64,000 nucleotides of DNA from Phytomonospora endophytica (GTDB lineage: Bacteria; Actinomycetota; Actinomycetes; Mycobacteriales; Micromonosporaceae), in assembly GCF_014202425.1 (NCBI RefSeq), contig NZ_JACHGT010000006.1, forward strand, positions 186,001 through 250,000, in the 5' to 3' direction. The notes under the pieces are model-generated. The model saw nothing but the letters and a program-made list of their open reading frames with translations. It did no database searches and was not told where the DNA came from. Below are positions 14,336 through 22,840 of the stretch, one piece after another; the first letter of the stretch is position 1; every line of letters starts with the position of its first letter. Position numbers and translations under genes: made by a program.

Positions 14336-15085
14336 ATGGCCGCCCCGCACATCGAACTCGACTCACCCGGCGCGATCGACGGTCGCCACATCAGGGCGCT
14401 CGCCTTCCACGACGTTCGCGTGGAATATGTAAAGAGCGTTCTAGCGAGAGCGAGGCTCGACGGAGGCCGCGCGCTGGTGGTCGGCAGCGGCCGCGGAATG
14501 CTCGCCGTCGCCCTCGCCGACCTGGGGTTCGAGGTCACCGCCGTCGACCCGTCCCCGGCCGCGACGGCGATGGCCCGCGACGACGACGGCGGCCGAGGGA
14601 TCACCTACCTGACGGCTCCCGCCGAGGACCCGGGCCTGCCCGACGCCGCTTTCGACCTCGTCTACTGCGCCGACACCTTCGAGGTCACCTCACGTCTCGA
14701 CCTCGTCCTCGGCCACGCGGCCCGTCTCCTCGCGCCCGGCGGTGTGCTCGTCTACGACACGGTCAACCGCACGCTCATGTCGCGACTGGTCTACCTCGGC
14801 GCCTTCCAGGGCATCGGCATGACCCGCATCATGCCGCGCGGCCGCTACACCGCCGCCCGCCTGCGGCCCCCGGCCGAGCTGGCCGCCGAGATGCGACGCC
14901 ACGGCCTGCGCAACGCCGACGTCTGCGACTTCAAGCCACGCGACCCGCGCAACCTCGTCAAAGCCGTCCTCGCCCGCCGCAAAGGCCGCATCACCGACGA
15001 CGAGATCCCGCCGCTCGTCGACTTCGTCCTCGACCCGCGAGGCAAGCCGGTCGTCACATACCTGGGGTATGCGACCAAGGGCTGA
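14336..15085 (+). CDS. SAM-dependent methyltransferase (UbiG-like)
   Basis: The 249-residue class I methyltransferase shows motif I as ALVVGSGRGMLAVALADLGF, the acidic end of strand 2 as TAVDPSPA, and motif VI region LLAPGGVLVYDTVNRT. The arrangement resembles UbiG-type O-methyltransferases. It starts at the ATG at 14336 after AAGGGAG; GTG at 14333 is an alternative. Control by the divergent HxlR protein suggests inducible modification of a toxic phenol or quinone, which is an inference. Confidence 0.85.
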   Translation: MAAPHIELDSPGAIDGRHIRALAFHDVRVEYVKSVLARARLDGGRALVVGSGRGMLAVALADLGFEVTAVDPSPAATAMARDDDGGRGITYLTAPAEDPGLPDAAFDLVYCADTFEVTSRLDLVLGHAARLLAPGGVLVYDTVNRTLMSRLVYLGAFQGIGMTRIMPRGRYTAARLRPPAELAAEMRRHGLRNADVCDFKPRDPRNLVKAVLARRKGRITDDEIPPLVDFVLDPRGKPVVTYLGYATKG

Positions 15086-15093
15086 TCGTCCAG

Positions 15094-15417
15094 GGCGGTA
15101 CGGGAACGCCTCGCTGGCGGCGACCACACCGTCCGCTACCTTCCAGCACGCGCACCTGGACACCACCCTGCGCGTCGCCTGGGTCGTGTCCCGTTGATCG
15201 CCGCGTTCGCCGTCGTCGCCGGAGTCGCCCTCGCGGTGGTCGTGACGGGGACTGGTCGTCGCGGCCGGTCTCGTGCCGTGCCCCGAATACCCGGCGCCCC
15301 AGACTCGGTACGAGACCCTCACCGGCGAGGACCCGTACCCCGCCGGTCGCCTCCACCCAACCGCTGCCGCGGCAGCGGCTGGGGCGCTGACCGCGTCGGC
15401 GCCCCCTCACGGCTAGC
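15094..15417 (+). pseudogene. Frameshifted remnant of a membrane protein gene
   Basis: Three consecutive pieces in different frames look coding: HAHLDTTLRVAWVVS, then IAAFAVVAGVALAVVVTG, then LVVAAGLVPCPEYPAPQTRY...LTASAPPHG with a stop. Joined, they would give a hydrophobic segment followed by a Pro-rich tail. At least two frameshifts are needed and there is no clean start. No other gene fits this roughly 330-base interval. Confidence 0.35.
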
Positions 15418-16279
15418 GCGCCCGCAACTCCTCGACCACCCGCGTGAAGCTCGCCGCACCGAACCCCTTCGCGGCCTGCGCGTCGAAGAGTTCGGTCAGC
15501 GGATCGAGCAACCGCGTGTCGGCGCCCTGCTCGCGGCTCGTGCGGACGATGTTGGCCAGGCCCGTGCGGTTGACGTCGAGGTCGGAGAAGCTCACGGGAT
15601 AGTCGCCCGCGTCGATCTCGGCGGCGAGCGTCGGCAGCAGTTCGACGGTCTCGCGCAGCCACGGCAGCAGCAGCCGCTCGGTGAACTCGGTCGCGGTGCC
15701 GCCCTCGGTCGCGACCATCGCCACCGACTGGAAGAAGCCCGCGAACAGTCCGTACATCCCGCCGAGGACCGCCATGTCGTTGAGCGAACCGAGGCCGTGG
15801 TCGGCGCCGAGGTACAAAGTTCCGCCGAGAAGTTCGAGCAGGCCGCGATGCTCCTCGTGCGCGTCGGGCGAGCCGCTGTAGATGGTCAGCGAGTCCTTCG
15901 ACCCGATCGTCTGCGGCACGCCGAACATGCCGCCGTCGAGGTAACGCCCGCCGCGGCCTTCGACGAGGGCGGCGATGTCTCGGGCCTCGTCGGGCCGCCC
16001 GGTGGACAGGTTCAGGACCGTCCCGAGGGAACCGGCCTGCTCGATCGTGGCGCGCACGGCGTCGCCGTTGAAGAGGACGACGACGGTGAAGGCGTTCGCC
16101 GCGACGGCGTCGGCGACGGTCCCCACCTCGACGGCACCCGCCTCGACCAGCTCGGCGGCCTTGCCCGGCGTTCGGTTCCAGACGGTGACGGTGTGCCCGG
16201 CGGCCAGGTAGAGGCGCGCGATCGCGGAGCCCATGCGGCCGGTGCCGAGGACGGTTACGGAGGTCTTGGTGTCGGTCAT
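15413..16279 (-). CDS. NAD(P)-dependent oxidoreductase, imine reductase / beta-hydroxyacid dehydrogenase type
   Basis: The 288-residue protein opens with the Rossmann motif VTVLGTGRMGSAIARLYLAA and NRTPGKAAEL, the pattern of 6-phosphogluconate-dehydrogenase-like enzymes that prefer NADPH. Next come VLNLSTGRPDEA and GGRYLDGGMFGVPQTIGS, as in imine reductases, and a helical C-terminal dimerisation domain. The catalytic Lys of hydroxyacid dehydrogenases is not obvious, which favours the imine-reductase branch. It is divergent from a GlxA-type regulator with an inverted repeat between them. Confidence 0.85.
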   Translation of the reverse strand: MTDTKTSVTVLGTGRMGSAIARLYLAAGHTVTVWNRTPGKAAELVEAGAVEVGTVADAVAANAFTVVVLFNGDAVRATIEQAGSLGTVLNLSTGRPDEARDIAALVEGRGGRYLDGGMFGVPQTIGSKDSLTIYSGSPDAHEEHRGLLELLGGTLYLGADHGLGSLNDMAVLGGMYGLFAGFFQSVAMVATEGGTATEFTERLLLPWLRETVELLPTLAAEIDAGDYPVSFSDLDVNRTGLANIVRTSREQGADTRLLDPLTELFDAQAAKGFGAASFTRVVEELRAR

Positions 16280-16315
16280 GGCCCAAGCATCGGCCGCGCG
16301 CTCCTCGGCGAACAG

Positions 16316-16350
16316 TGGCAGGATTGACCACTTGCGCAAAATTCCTGCCA
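16316..16350. promoter_or_regulatory. Inverted repeat between oxidoreductase and AraC-type regulator
   Basis: TGGCAGGA (16316-16323) and TCCTGCCA (16343-16350) form a perfect 8-bp inverted repeat spaced by 19 bases in the 87-base divergent interval, a likely AraC-type regulator site. Confidence 0.6.
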
Positions 16351-16366
16351 GCGGGAGACTGGTCCC

Positions 16367-17407
16367 ATGAGCTTGGGAACCGTCGCGATGGCCGTCCTCG
16401 GCGACGGCGACCTGCTGCCCTGGGACCTCTACGAGTACGGCATCGTCTCCTCCGTCTTCGGCATGCCGCAGCCCGACCTGGCCGACCCCTGGTACGAGTT
16501 GAAGTTCTGCGCGGCGACGCGCAGGGTGCGCCTCTTCGGCCACGGCTTTGGTCTCGCGCCCGCCTACGGCCTCGACGACCTCGTCAACGCCGACACCGTC
16601 ATCGTGCCGTCGGTGCCGGAGGCCTGCGTGACGGGCGTGACCGACGTGGCCCCCGACGTCACCGACGCGCTGCGGGCGGCGCACGACCGCGGAGCGCGCA
16701 TGGTCGCCTTGTGCGACGGCGCCTTCGCGCTGGCCGCCGCGGGCATCCTCGACGGCCGCCGCGCGACCGTGCACTGGGAGCACACGGCGCTGCTGCGGCG
16801 TCGGCATCCCGAGGTCGTCGTCGACGACTCCGTCCTCTACGTCGATGAGGGCGACGTCCTCACCGGCGCGGGCATGACCGCCGGGCTCGACCTCTGCCTG
16901 CACGTGATCCGCCGCGACCTCGGCGCGCGCATCGCCAACCGGCTCGCGCGCCGGATGGTGATCCCGCCGCACCGCGCGGGCGGGCAGGCGCAGTTCATCG
17001 AGCTGTCGGTGCCGGTCGGCGACGACGACGGGCTCGGTCCCGTCCTCGACTGGGCCAACGCCAACCTCGACCGGCCGCTCACCGTTGACGACCTCGCCAA
17101 GCGCGCGAACCTCAGTCCGCGGACCTTCTTCCGCAGGCTGCACGCCGCCGCGGGCACGACGCCCCTGCAGTGGCTGCTCCACCAGCGGCTCGCCTACGCG
17201 CAGTCGCTGCTGGAGTCGACGAACCTGCCCGTCGACGCGGTCGCGCGCATGTGCGGTGTGGGCACGGCGGCGAACCTGCGCCGCCACTTCTCCCTCCACA
17301 TCGGCGTCTCCCCGGCCGAGTACCGCCGCACCTTCAAGCTCGCGAATCCGGCCGACGCGGTCGCGCCGAGCGCCGACGCCCGTGCGGGAATCGCGGCGAG
17401 GCTCTAG
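16367..17407 (+). CDS. GlxA-type transcriptional regulator (DJ-1/PfpI + AraC HTH)
   Basis: The 346-residue protein combines an N-terminal DJ-1/PfpI amidase-like domain (VIVPSVPEACV..., MVALCDGAFALAAAGILDGRRATVHWEH) with a C-terminal AraC double helix-turn-helix (LTVDDLAKRANLSPRTFFRRLHAAAGTTPLQWLLHQRL...VARMCGVGTAANLRRHF). The nucleophile-elbow Cys is present in LCDGAF. This family activates catabolic genes for amines or amidated compounds. The neighbouring reductase and the shared operator point to local control. Confidence 0.92.
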   Translation: MSLGTVAMAVLGDGDLLPWDLYEYGIVSSVFGMPQPDLADPWYELKFCAATRRVRLFGHGFGLAPAYGLDDLVNADTVIVPSVPEACVTGVTDVAPDVTDALRAAHDRGARMVALCDGAFALAAAGILDGRRATVHWEHTALLRRRHPEVVVDDSVLYVDEGDVLTGAGMTAGLDLCLHVIRRDLGARIANRLARRMVIPPHRAGGQAQFIELSVPVGDDDGLGPVLDWANANLDRPLTVDDLAKRANLSPRTFFRRLHAAAGTTPLQWLLHQRLAYAQSLLESTNLPVDAVARMCGVGTAANLRRHFSLHIGVSPAEYRRTFKLANPADAVAPSADARAGIAARL

Positions 17408-18048
17408 AGCGATCGCTCCAGCCGGGTCTTCAGTCCGGCGATGATCACGCGCGCGCCGTCGTCGAAGGCCTCGTCCTGGTCGTCGTCCCACAGGTGGGTC
17501 AGTTCGGCGGACAGCGGGTAGCGCGACACGTCCAGGTCCGGCGGGGGCATGCCCTGCTCGTAAGGGCTGTGGTCGGCGTACGCGTGGCCTTGGCGCGCCT
17601 GCTCCTCGATGGTGAAACCGACCGTGTAGTGCAGCAGGATCGGAAAACCCCGCGCCGCCGACTGCACCGTGAAGCCCGCGTCGACGAGGGTTCGCAAGGT
17701 CAGCTCGGTCGTGCGGAACAGGTCGGGGTGCTTGATGGCCGTGCCGGCGAAGACGCGCGCGCCGTCGCGGTAGTGCAGCATGACCCGGCGCAGGCGCCGC
17801 GTGGTGGCGAGCAGCCAGTCCTCCCACGGCTCGTCGCGCCTGGGCGACTCCAGTCCGTCGACGGCCTCGGCGAACATGACCTCGGCCATCTCGTCGAGCA
17901 GTTCCTGCTTGCCTTTCACGTGCCAGTAGAGCGCGGGGGCCTTGACGTCGAGCTCCTTGGCCACCGCCCGCATGGTGAGCCCTTCCAGCCCGACGTCCTT
18001 GAGCAGGTCGAGCGAGGTGCGGGCGATGAGCTTGGCGTCGATCTTCAC
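17404..18048 (-). CDS. TetR-family repressor (TetR C-terminal class)
   Basis: From the GTG at 18048 (AGGGAG upstream) the protein has 214 residues. The HTH reads ARTSLDLLKDVGLEGLTMRAVAKELDVKAPALYWHVKGKQELL, nearly the classical tetracycline-repressor pattern (SLYWHV), and the C-terminal domain follows with HPDLFRTTELTLRTLVDAGF. It is divergent from an FAD monooxygenase similar in type to drug-inactivating hydroxylases; two direct operators lie between. The stop codon shares CTAG with the convergent regulator gene. Confidence 0.92.
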   Translation of the reverse strand: MKIDAKLIARTSLDLLKDVGLEGLTMRAVAKELDVKAPALYWHVKGKQELLDEMAEVMFAEAVDGLESPRRDEPWEDWLLATTRRLRRVMLHYRDGARVFAGTAIKHPDLFRTTELTLRTLVDAGFTVQSAARGFPILLHYTVGFTIEEQARQGHAYADHSPYEQGMPPPDLDVSRYPLSAELTHLWDDDQDEAFDDGARVIIAGLKTRLERSL

Positions 18049-18074
18049 ATGGGTCTCCCTCGGTCCTTGACAAC

Positions 18075-18113
18075 TTAACACAGTTCGAGTAATCCTTAAC
18101 GTCGTTCGATTAA
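18075..18113. promoter_or_regulatory. Two TetR operator-like direct repeats
   Basis: TTAACACAGTTCGAGTAA (18075-18092) and TTAACGTCGTTCGATTAA (18096-18113) share TTAACnnnGTTCGAnTAA and are offset by 21 bases, two helical turns. They fill the divergent interval between repressor and monooxygenase. Confidence 0.65.
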
Positions 18114-18131
18114 CAGCGTTAAGGAGGAATC

Positions 18132-19613
18132 ATGCTCACGTCCCAGGTGCTCATCGCGGGCGGCGGCCCGACCGGTCTGATGCTCGCCGGAGAGCTGCGG
18201 CTCGCCGGTGTCGACGTGCTCGTGCTCGAACGGCGTCCCGAGGCGATGCAGGAGTCGAGGGCCGGTGGCATCCACGCGCGGACCATGGAGATCTTCGACC
18301 AGCGCGGCTTCCTCGACGCGATGCTGCCCGAGGTGCGGCGGCTCAACGTCGCGCACTTCTCCGGGTTGTGGCTCGACGTCAGCGGACTGCCCACGCGTCA
18401 CCCCTACCTCGCGGCGATCCTGCAGCACCGCATCGAGCGCCACCTCGGCGAATGGGCGCGCGGGCTGGGCGTGCGCGTCCTGCGCGACACCGAGGTCGTC
18501 GGCCTCCGGGAAGACGGCACGGGCGTCGAGGTCGAGCTGCGCGGAGCCGCGACGGCCGCGCGCGGCGCCTACCTCGTCGGCTGCGACGGAGGGCGCAGCA
18601 CCGTCCGCAAACTCGCGGGTTTCGCCTTCCCGGGCACCCCGGCGAAGCTGACCTCGCTGCTCGCCGACGTCGAACTCTCCGAGCCACCCGCCCCGATGTT
18701 CCAGGTGCGCAGGGAGCACGGGTCCTTCTCCGTCCTCGACTTCGAACCGGGCTGGTACCGCGTCATGACCAGCGAGTTCGACCGTGTCGTCGACCGCGAC
18801 GCCGAGGTCGGCCTCGAAGACGTGCGCGCCGCCATGCTCCGCATCGCGGGCACCGACTTCGGGATGCACTCGCCGCGCTGGGTGTCGCGCTTCAGCGACG
18901 CCGCCCGGCAGGCGAGCGAGTACCGGCGCGGCCGCGTCCTGCTCGCCGGGGACGCCGCCCACATTCACTTCCCGGCCGGTGGCCAGGGACTGAACACCGG
19001 CGTGCAGGACGCGGTGAACCTCGGGTGGAAGCTCGCGGCGGTCCTGGGCGGCGCACCCGAGGACCTCCTGGACACCTACCACGCCGAGCGGCACCCGGTC
19101 GGCGAGCGCGTCCTGCGGAACACGCGGGCGCAGACGATCCTGGGTGCGCCGGGCGAGCACATGACGGATCTGCGGGAGACGATGGCCGATCTGATCGGGA
19201 TCGGGGAGGCCAACGCGCGTCTCGCGGGGATGATCACGGCTCTCGACGTGCGTTATGACGTGGGTGGCGACGGGCATCCGCTGCTCGGGCTGCGCGTGCC
19301 GGACGTGGACGTCAAGGCTGGGGAGGGGACTCGTGTGCACGAGTTGCTGCGGCGGGGCCGCCCGGTGCTGCTGGACCTCGGGGCGGGCGCGGGCCTCCGC
19401 GAGGCCGCGTCGGGCTGGGCCGACCGCGTGGACGTGGTGACGGCGGAATGCGCCGACGAGCCGTGGCGGCTGCCCCCGTCGGGTGAGGTCGCGGCGCCGC
19501 GAGCGGTGCTGATCCGCCCGGACGCGCACGTCGCGTGGGTCGCCGACGGCGAGCGCGTGGACGGCGACGGGCTGCGTGCGGCCTTGACGCGATGGTTTGG
19601 TCCGGCGTCATGA
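18132..19613 (+). CDS. FAD-dependent monooxygenase (aromatic hydroxylase family)
   Basis: The 493-residue flavoprotein has the FAD-binding GGGPTGLMLAGELRLAGVDV near residue 10, the DG motif GCDGGRSTVRKLAGFAFPGT, and GDAAHIHFPAGGQGLNTGVQDAVNL, followed by a thioredoxin-like C-terminal domain. This is the PheA/TfdB class, which includes polyketide hydroxylases, rifampicin monooxygenase and related drug-inactivating enzymes. The ATG at 18132 follows AAGGAGG. Control by a tetracycline-repressor-like protein suggests inactivation of an antibiotic or tailoring of an aromatic compound; the substrate is unknown. Confidence 0.9.
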   Translation: MLTSQVLIAGGGPTGLMLAGELRLAGVDVLVLERRPEAMQESRAGGIHARTMEIFDQRGFLDAMLPEVRRLNVAHFSGLWLDVSGLPTRHPYLAAILQHRIERHLGEWARGLGVRVLRDTEVVGLREDGTGVEVELRGAATAARGAYLVGCDGGRSTVRKLAGFAFPGTPAKLTSLLADVELSEPPAPMFQVRREHGSFSVLDFEPGWYRVMTSEFDRVVDRDAEVGLEDVRAAMLRIAGTDFGMHSPRWVSRFSDAARQASEYRRGRVLLAGDAAHIHFPAGGQGLNTGVQDAVNLGWKLAAVLGGAPEDLLDTYHAERHPVGERVLRNTRAQTILGAPGEHMTDLRETMADLIGIGEANARLAGMITALDVRYDVGGDGHPLLGLRVPDVDVKAGEGTRVHELLRRGRPVLLDLGAGAGLREAASGWADRVDVVTAECADEPWRLPPSGEVAAPRAVLIRPDAHVAWVADGERVDGDGLRAALTRWFGPAS

Positions 19614-19710
19614 CCCACGTCACAAAGCCGCCCATGTCGAGAACCGCCGTCGGGCTTCGCTCTACCGGTGAAGGGCCCGAGAGGCGCGGCCCTCGGACAC
19701 AGGAGCGAAC

Positions 19711-20283
19711 GTGATGCGAAAGTTGATCGTCCAGCAGTGGGTCACCGTCGACAACATCGCCGCCGAAGAGGACGGCGGGCTCAGCTTCGTCGCGGGCGAA
19801 CCCTTCGACGACACGGTGACCGACAACCCGTTCCAGAACGAGATGATGCGCTTCGTCGGCTCGGTCGACACGATGGTCCTCGGCGCGAACACCTACGCCC
19901 AGAGCAAGGACTACTGGCCGCACGCCGCTGACCAGGGCGAGTACGGCCGCAGGCTCAACGAGCTCACCAAGCTCGTCGCCTCGTCGAAGCTGGAGGACGC
20001 CCCCTGGGGCGACTTCCCCGCCGCGACGATCACCGGCGACCCGGCCGCCGCGATTCGGGAGCTCAAGCGGCAGGACGGCAAGGACATCTGGCTGTGGGGG
20101 AGCCTGACCCTCATGCGGTCCCTGCTGGAGGCCGGTGTCGTCGACGAGGTCAGGATGCTGGTCTGCCCGGCGTCGCGCGGCAAGGGCCGGCGCGTGTTCG
20201 AAGACCGGCGTGCGCTGAAGGCGGTGGAGGCCACGGCCTTCGACAACGGCGTGGTGCTCCTGCGCTACGCGGTCGAGAAGTAG
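19711..20283 (+). CDS. Dihydrofolate reductase-fold (RibD C-terminal type) protein
   Basis: The 190-residue protein starts RKLIVQQWVTVDNIAAEEDG and contains GSVDTMVLGANTYAQ and DIWLWGSLTLMRSLLEAGVVDEVRMLVCP, the YyaP/RibD-C arrangement with the G-S-L-R/M-S-L-L cofactor segment. The start is GTG 19711 or ATG 19714 after AGGAG. It is probably an NADPH-dependent reductase of unknown substrate, paralogous in fold to 1913-2491 but only distantly similar. It is a single gene after the monooxygenase. Confidence 0.85.
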   Translation: MMRKLIVQQWVTVDNIAAEEDGGLSFVAGEPFDDTVTDNPFQNEMMRFVGSVDTMVLGANTYAQSKDYWPHAADQGEYGRRLNELTKLVASSKLEDAPWGDFPAATITGDPAAAIRELKRQDGKDIWLWGSLTLMRSLLEAGVVDEVRMLVCPASRGKGRRVFEDRRALKAVEATAFDNGVVLLRYAVEK

Positions 20284-20499
20284 GCGGAGAACCATGCGGC
20301 GGAGGACGGGACGTCGGCGATCCGTCGCCGGCGTCCGCTCCCCGGCTCCGGCCGGGCGACCGCGGGCGCGACCACCGGCCATCCCCCGTCCGGGCGCCAC
20401 GCCCCCGGCCCCGTCGGTACCACCGGTTAAGCTGCGGGGGCAGGGCGAACGCGCGAGACGCGCGGGACGAGCACGGGGACAGCGGAGGGAAACGGCATC

Positions 20500-20832
20500 A
20501 TGATGCCCGACATGCAAGGGCTGCTCCAGCAGGCCCAGCAGATGCAGCAGCAGTACGCGGAGGCTCAGGCCGAGCTCGCCGCCGCCAAGGTCGAGGGCAG
20601 CGCCGGGGGCGGCCTGGTCAAGGCCGTCGTCACCGGCGACAACACGCTCGTCTCGGTGTCGATCGACCCCTCGGTCGTCGACGCCGACGACATCGAGACC
20701 CTCGAAGACCTCGTCGTGGCCGCCGTCCACGCCGCCGGCGAAGAGGCGCGCAAGCTGGCCGAACAGAAGCTCGGCGCGCTCACGCAGGGCCTCGGCGGGC
20801 TCGGCGACAGCCTCGGTCTGCCCGGCTTCTAG
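20500..20832 (+). CDS. ybaB: YbaB/EbfC-family nucleoid-associated protein
   Basis: The 110-residue protein contains the YbaB core: [51 protein letters not shown] and [16 protein letters not shown]. It forms DNA-binding dimers and is nearly always next to recR, as here (nine bases between stop and start). In many bacteria dnaX lies directly upstream; here dnaX ends nearly 12 kb to the left. A TTAAGCT -10-like box lies at 20427-20433 in an otherwise empty 216-base leader. Confidence 0.96.
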   Translation: MMPDMQGLLQQAQQMQQQYAEAQAELAAAKVEGSAGGGLVKAVVTGDNTLVSVSIDPSVVDADDIETLEDLVVAAVHAAGEEARKLAEQKLGALTQGLGGLGDSLGLPGF

Positions 20833-20841
20833 GCGGCGGGC

Positions 20842-21438
20842 GTGTACGAAGGCGCACTCGCCGACCTCATCGAAGAGCTCGGCCGCCTCCCCGGCATCGG
20901 CCCGAAGGGCGCGCAGCGCATCGCGTTCCACATCCTGTCGGCCGACACCCACGACATCGACAAGCTCGCCGACGCCCTCAAGCGCGTCAAACAGCTCGTC
21001 CGGGTCTGCGAGATCTGCTTCAACGTTTCCGAAGAGGACCGTTGCCGCATCTGCCGCGACCCCCGCCGCACCGACGAGAACATCTGCGTCGTCGAGGAGT
21101 CCAAGGACGTCATCGCCGTCGAGCGCACCGGCGAGTTCCGCGGCCGCTACCACGTTCTCGGCGGCGCGATCAACCCGCTCGAAGGCATCGGCCCGGACAA
21201 CCTGCGCATCCGCGAGCTCATGACGCGCCTCCAGGCGGGGGAGACGAAGGAGCTGATCCTCGCCACCGACCCCAACACCGAAGGCGAGGCGACCGCGACG
21301 TACCTGGCGCTGCTCGTCAAGCCGATGGGCATCACCGTGTCGCGGCTGGCCAGCGGCCTGCCGGTCGGCGGCGACCTGGAGTACGCCGACGAGATCACCC
21401 TCGGGCGCGCGTTCGAAGGGCGCCGGGTCCTGGATTGA
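20842..21438 (+). CDS. recR: Recombination protein RecR
   Basis: The 198-residue protein has the standard RecR order: N-terminal HhH ([24 protein letters not shown]), four-Cys zinc finger ([16 protein letters not shown]), Toprim ([43 protein letters not shown]) and a Walker-B-like C-terminus. It loads RecA with RecFO at gaps. GTG start after ybaB. Its TGA overlaps the TTG of the next gene. Confidence 0.97.
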   Translation: MYEGALADLIEELGRLPGIGPKGAQRIAFHILSADTHDIDKLADALKRVKQLVRVCEICFNVSEEDRCRICRDPRRTDENICVVEESKDVIAVERTGEFRGRYHVLGGAINPLEGIGPDNLRIRELMTRLQAGETKELILATDPNTEGEATATYLALLVKPMGITVSRLASGLPVGGDLEYADEITLGRAFEGRRVLD

Positions 21439-21947
21439 AGCTCTCGCGCGGTGGCTGGCACCTGTTAGTTCTGAGCGTGGCGGTGGTCGCGGCCGTCGCC
21501 ACGCCCTTCGCGATCGTCTGGCGCATGTCGCTGGCCTGCGTCGACGACGTCGCCGCCGAGGAGGCCGAGGTCCGCGTCGACCACGCCTTCACCACGACCG
21601 ACATCACCGAGGTCGGCGGCTACACCTCGGTGCGCTGGACGGTCGACTACATCGGCGGCTGCGCGGCCGCCCGCAAACCCCGGGCCGTGATCTACCGCGC
21701 GCTGTTCACGCTCGACGAGGCCACCACGGAGGCGCTGGCCCGCGACCACTTCTGGCTCCCGCTCACCCCGATCACGGTGGAGGGCCCGGCCGACGCCGAC
21801 GCGATCGGGCCCGAACTGCTGTCGTACGTCCCGGCGGGCACACGCTGGTCGATGAGCACCGACCTCAGCGTCACCGACCTCGGCTCCTACACCGGCTCGC
21901 TTTTCTTCGACGCCGAACACGCGCTCGCCTACGCCCGCTTCTGGTGA
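21435..21947 (+). CDS. Hypothetical membrane-anchored protein
   Basis: A TTG at 21435 overlapping the recR stop opens a 170-residue frame. It has a single N-terminal hydrophobic span ([22 protein letters not shown], about 8-29) and an extracytoplasmic domain with two cysteines ([15 protein letters not shown]) that could form a disulfide. It ends just before the parS pair. Co-transcription with recR is likely; the function is unknown. Confidence 0.65.
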   Translation: MKLSRGGWHLLVLSVAVVAAVATPFAIVWRMSLACVDDVAAEEAEVRVDHAFTTTDITEVGGYTSVRWTVDYIGGCAAARKPRAVIYRALFTLDEATTEALARDHFWLPLTPITVEGPADADAIGPELLSYVPAGTRWSMSTDLSVTDLGSYTGSLFFDAEHALAYARFW

Positions 21948-21961
21948 CCCTTCAGCGGTGA

Positions 21962-22009
21962 TGTTTCACGTGAAACATCCGTTCGAGCGGTGATGTTTCA
22001 CGTGAAACA
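21962..22009. other. parS: Two perfect parS (ParB-binding) sites
   Basis: TGTTTCACGTGAAACA occurs at 21962-21977 and again at 21994-22009, 32 bases apart, between convergent genes. This is the exact consensus parS palindrome bound by chromosomal ParB/Spo0J. Each copy sits in a longer direct repeat (GCGGTGA before, CGTTCGA after), showing local duplication. Chromosomal parS sites concentrate near oriC, so the window is probably origin-proximal. Confidence 0.93.
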
Positions 22010-22030
22010 CGCGTTCGACGCGTCCCGTCG

Positions 22031-22840
22031 TCAGGGCCGCCACACGTACGGCGTCGTCGTCTCCACCGCCAGCAGACCGAGCCTGCGCAGGATGGGCTTG
22101 CTGTCGTCGGAGGCGTCGACCTGCGCGTACTTGTACCCCCGCGCGACGGCCAGGTTCGCGCGGTAGGCGACCATCGCCTTGTAGATGCCCTTGCCCCGCC
22201 ACTCCGCGAGCGTCGATCCGCCCCAGAACGACGAGAACTCGGTCCCCTCGTGGAAGCGCACCCAGGCCGCGCACACGACCTCACCGGAGTCGGTTTCGGC
22301 GACGATCACGACCGTCGGATCGCCGACGTCGCCGACGTCACGGGTGAGCGCGTCGGCCATCCACGAACAGTCGTAGCCCCACACGACCGCCTGCATCGCC
22401 GCGATCTTCTCGAAGTCGGCGCGTTCGGTGACCTCGCGGATCCGCACGCCCTCGGGCATGCGCGGCTCGACGGCGAGCCCGGCGGCCTCGCCGACGATGA
22501 TCGTCTCGCGGTCCTCGGCCTCGAAACCGGCGGCGAGGAGCCGCCCGGGGAGCTCGTCGGGATCCGTGCCGTGCGTCTTCCACTCCACCGACAGGCCGTG
22601 CCCGCCGAAGTGCTCGCACTGGCGCGCGATGAGCGCGTCGAGCTCGGCGCCGGTGACCCCGCCGAGGTCGTTGTAGGTGAGGAAACCCCGGCCGGTCAGC
22701 GGCGTCTTGCGCTGGAGCGGACCGTCGGCGTCAAGGGTGGAGGCGCCGTCGACGAGCAGCCGCGCGCGGATCTGCGCGGTATAGGCGGCGCGGAACGCGT
22801 CGGCCTGCGGGGAGAGGTCAAGATCAGCCATGACGGTCAC
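22031..22840 (-). CDS. GNAT-family N-acetyltransferase
   Basis: The 269-residue protein has two acetyltransferase-like halves. The second carries a GNAT core: VVIVAETDSGEVVCAAWVRF, then STLAEWRGKGIYKAMVAYRANLA (acyl-CoA R/Q-x-x-G-x-G/A-type loop EWRGKG) and KYAQVDASDDSKPILRRLGL. The first half (residues 1-120) is degenerate, as in tandem GNAT enzymes. The GTG at 22840 overlaps the upstream peptidase stop as GTGA; the ATG at 22831 is possible. Substrate unknown. Confidence 0.85.
   Translation of the reverse strand: MTVMADLDLSPQADAFRAAYTAQIRARLLVDGASTLDADGPLQRKTPLTGRGFLTYNDLGGVTGAELDALIARQCEHFGGHGLSVEWKTHGTDPDELPGRLLAAGFEAEDRETIIVGEAAGLAVEPRMPEGVRIREVTERADFEKIAAMQAVVWGYDCSWMADALTRDVGDVGDPTVVIVAETDSGEVVCAAWVRFHEGTEFSSFWGGSTLAEWRGKGIYKAMVAYRANLAVARGYKYAQVDASDDSKPILRRLGLLAVETTTPYVWRP

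Noticed and set aside
15054-18073. Very long reverse-strand reading frames running across several genes (for example 15413-18073)
   Set aside because: Only the 288 residues up to 16279 resemble an oxidoreductase; the rest is Arg/Ala/Gly/His-rich shadow of the GlxA and TetR genes on other frames.
21960-22012. Double hairpin as a terminator between convergent genes
   Set aside because: Both palindromes are exactly the parS consensus with conserved spacing; terminators here are GC-rich and do not follow that sequence.
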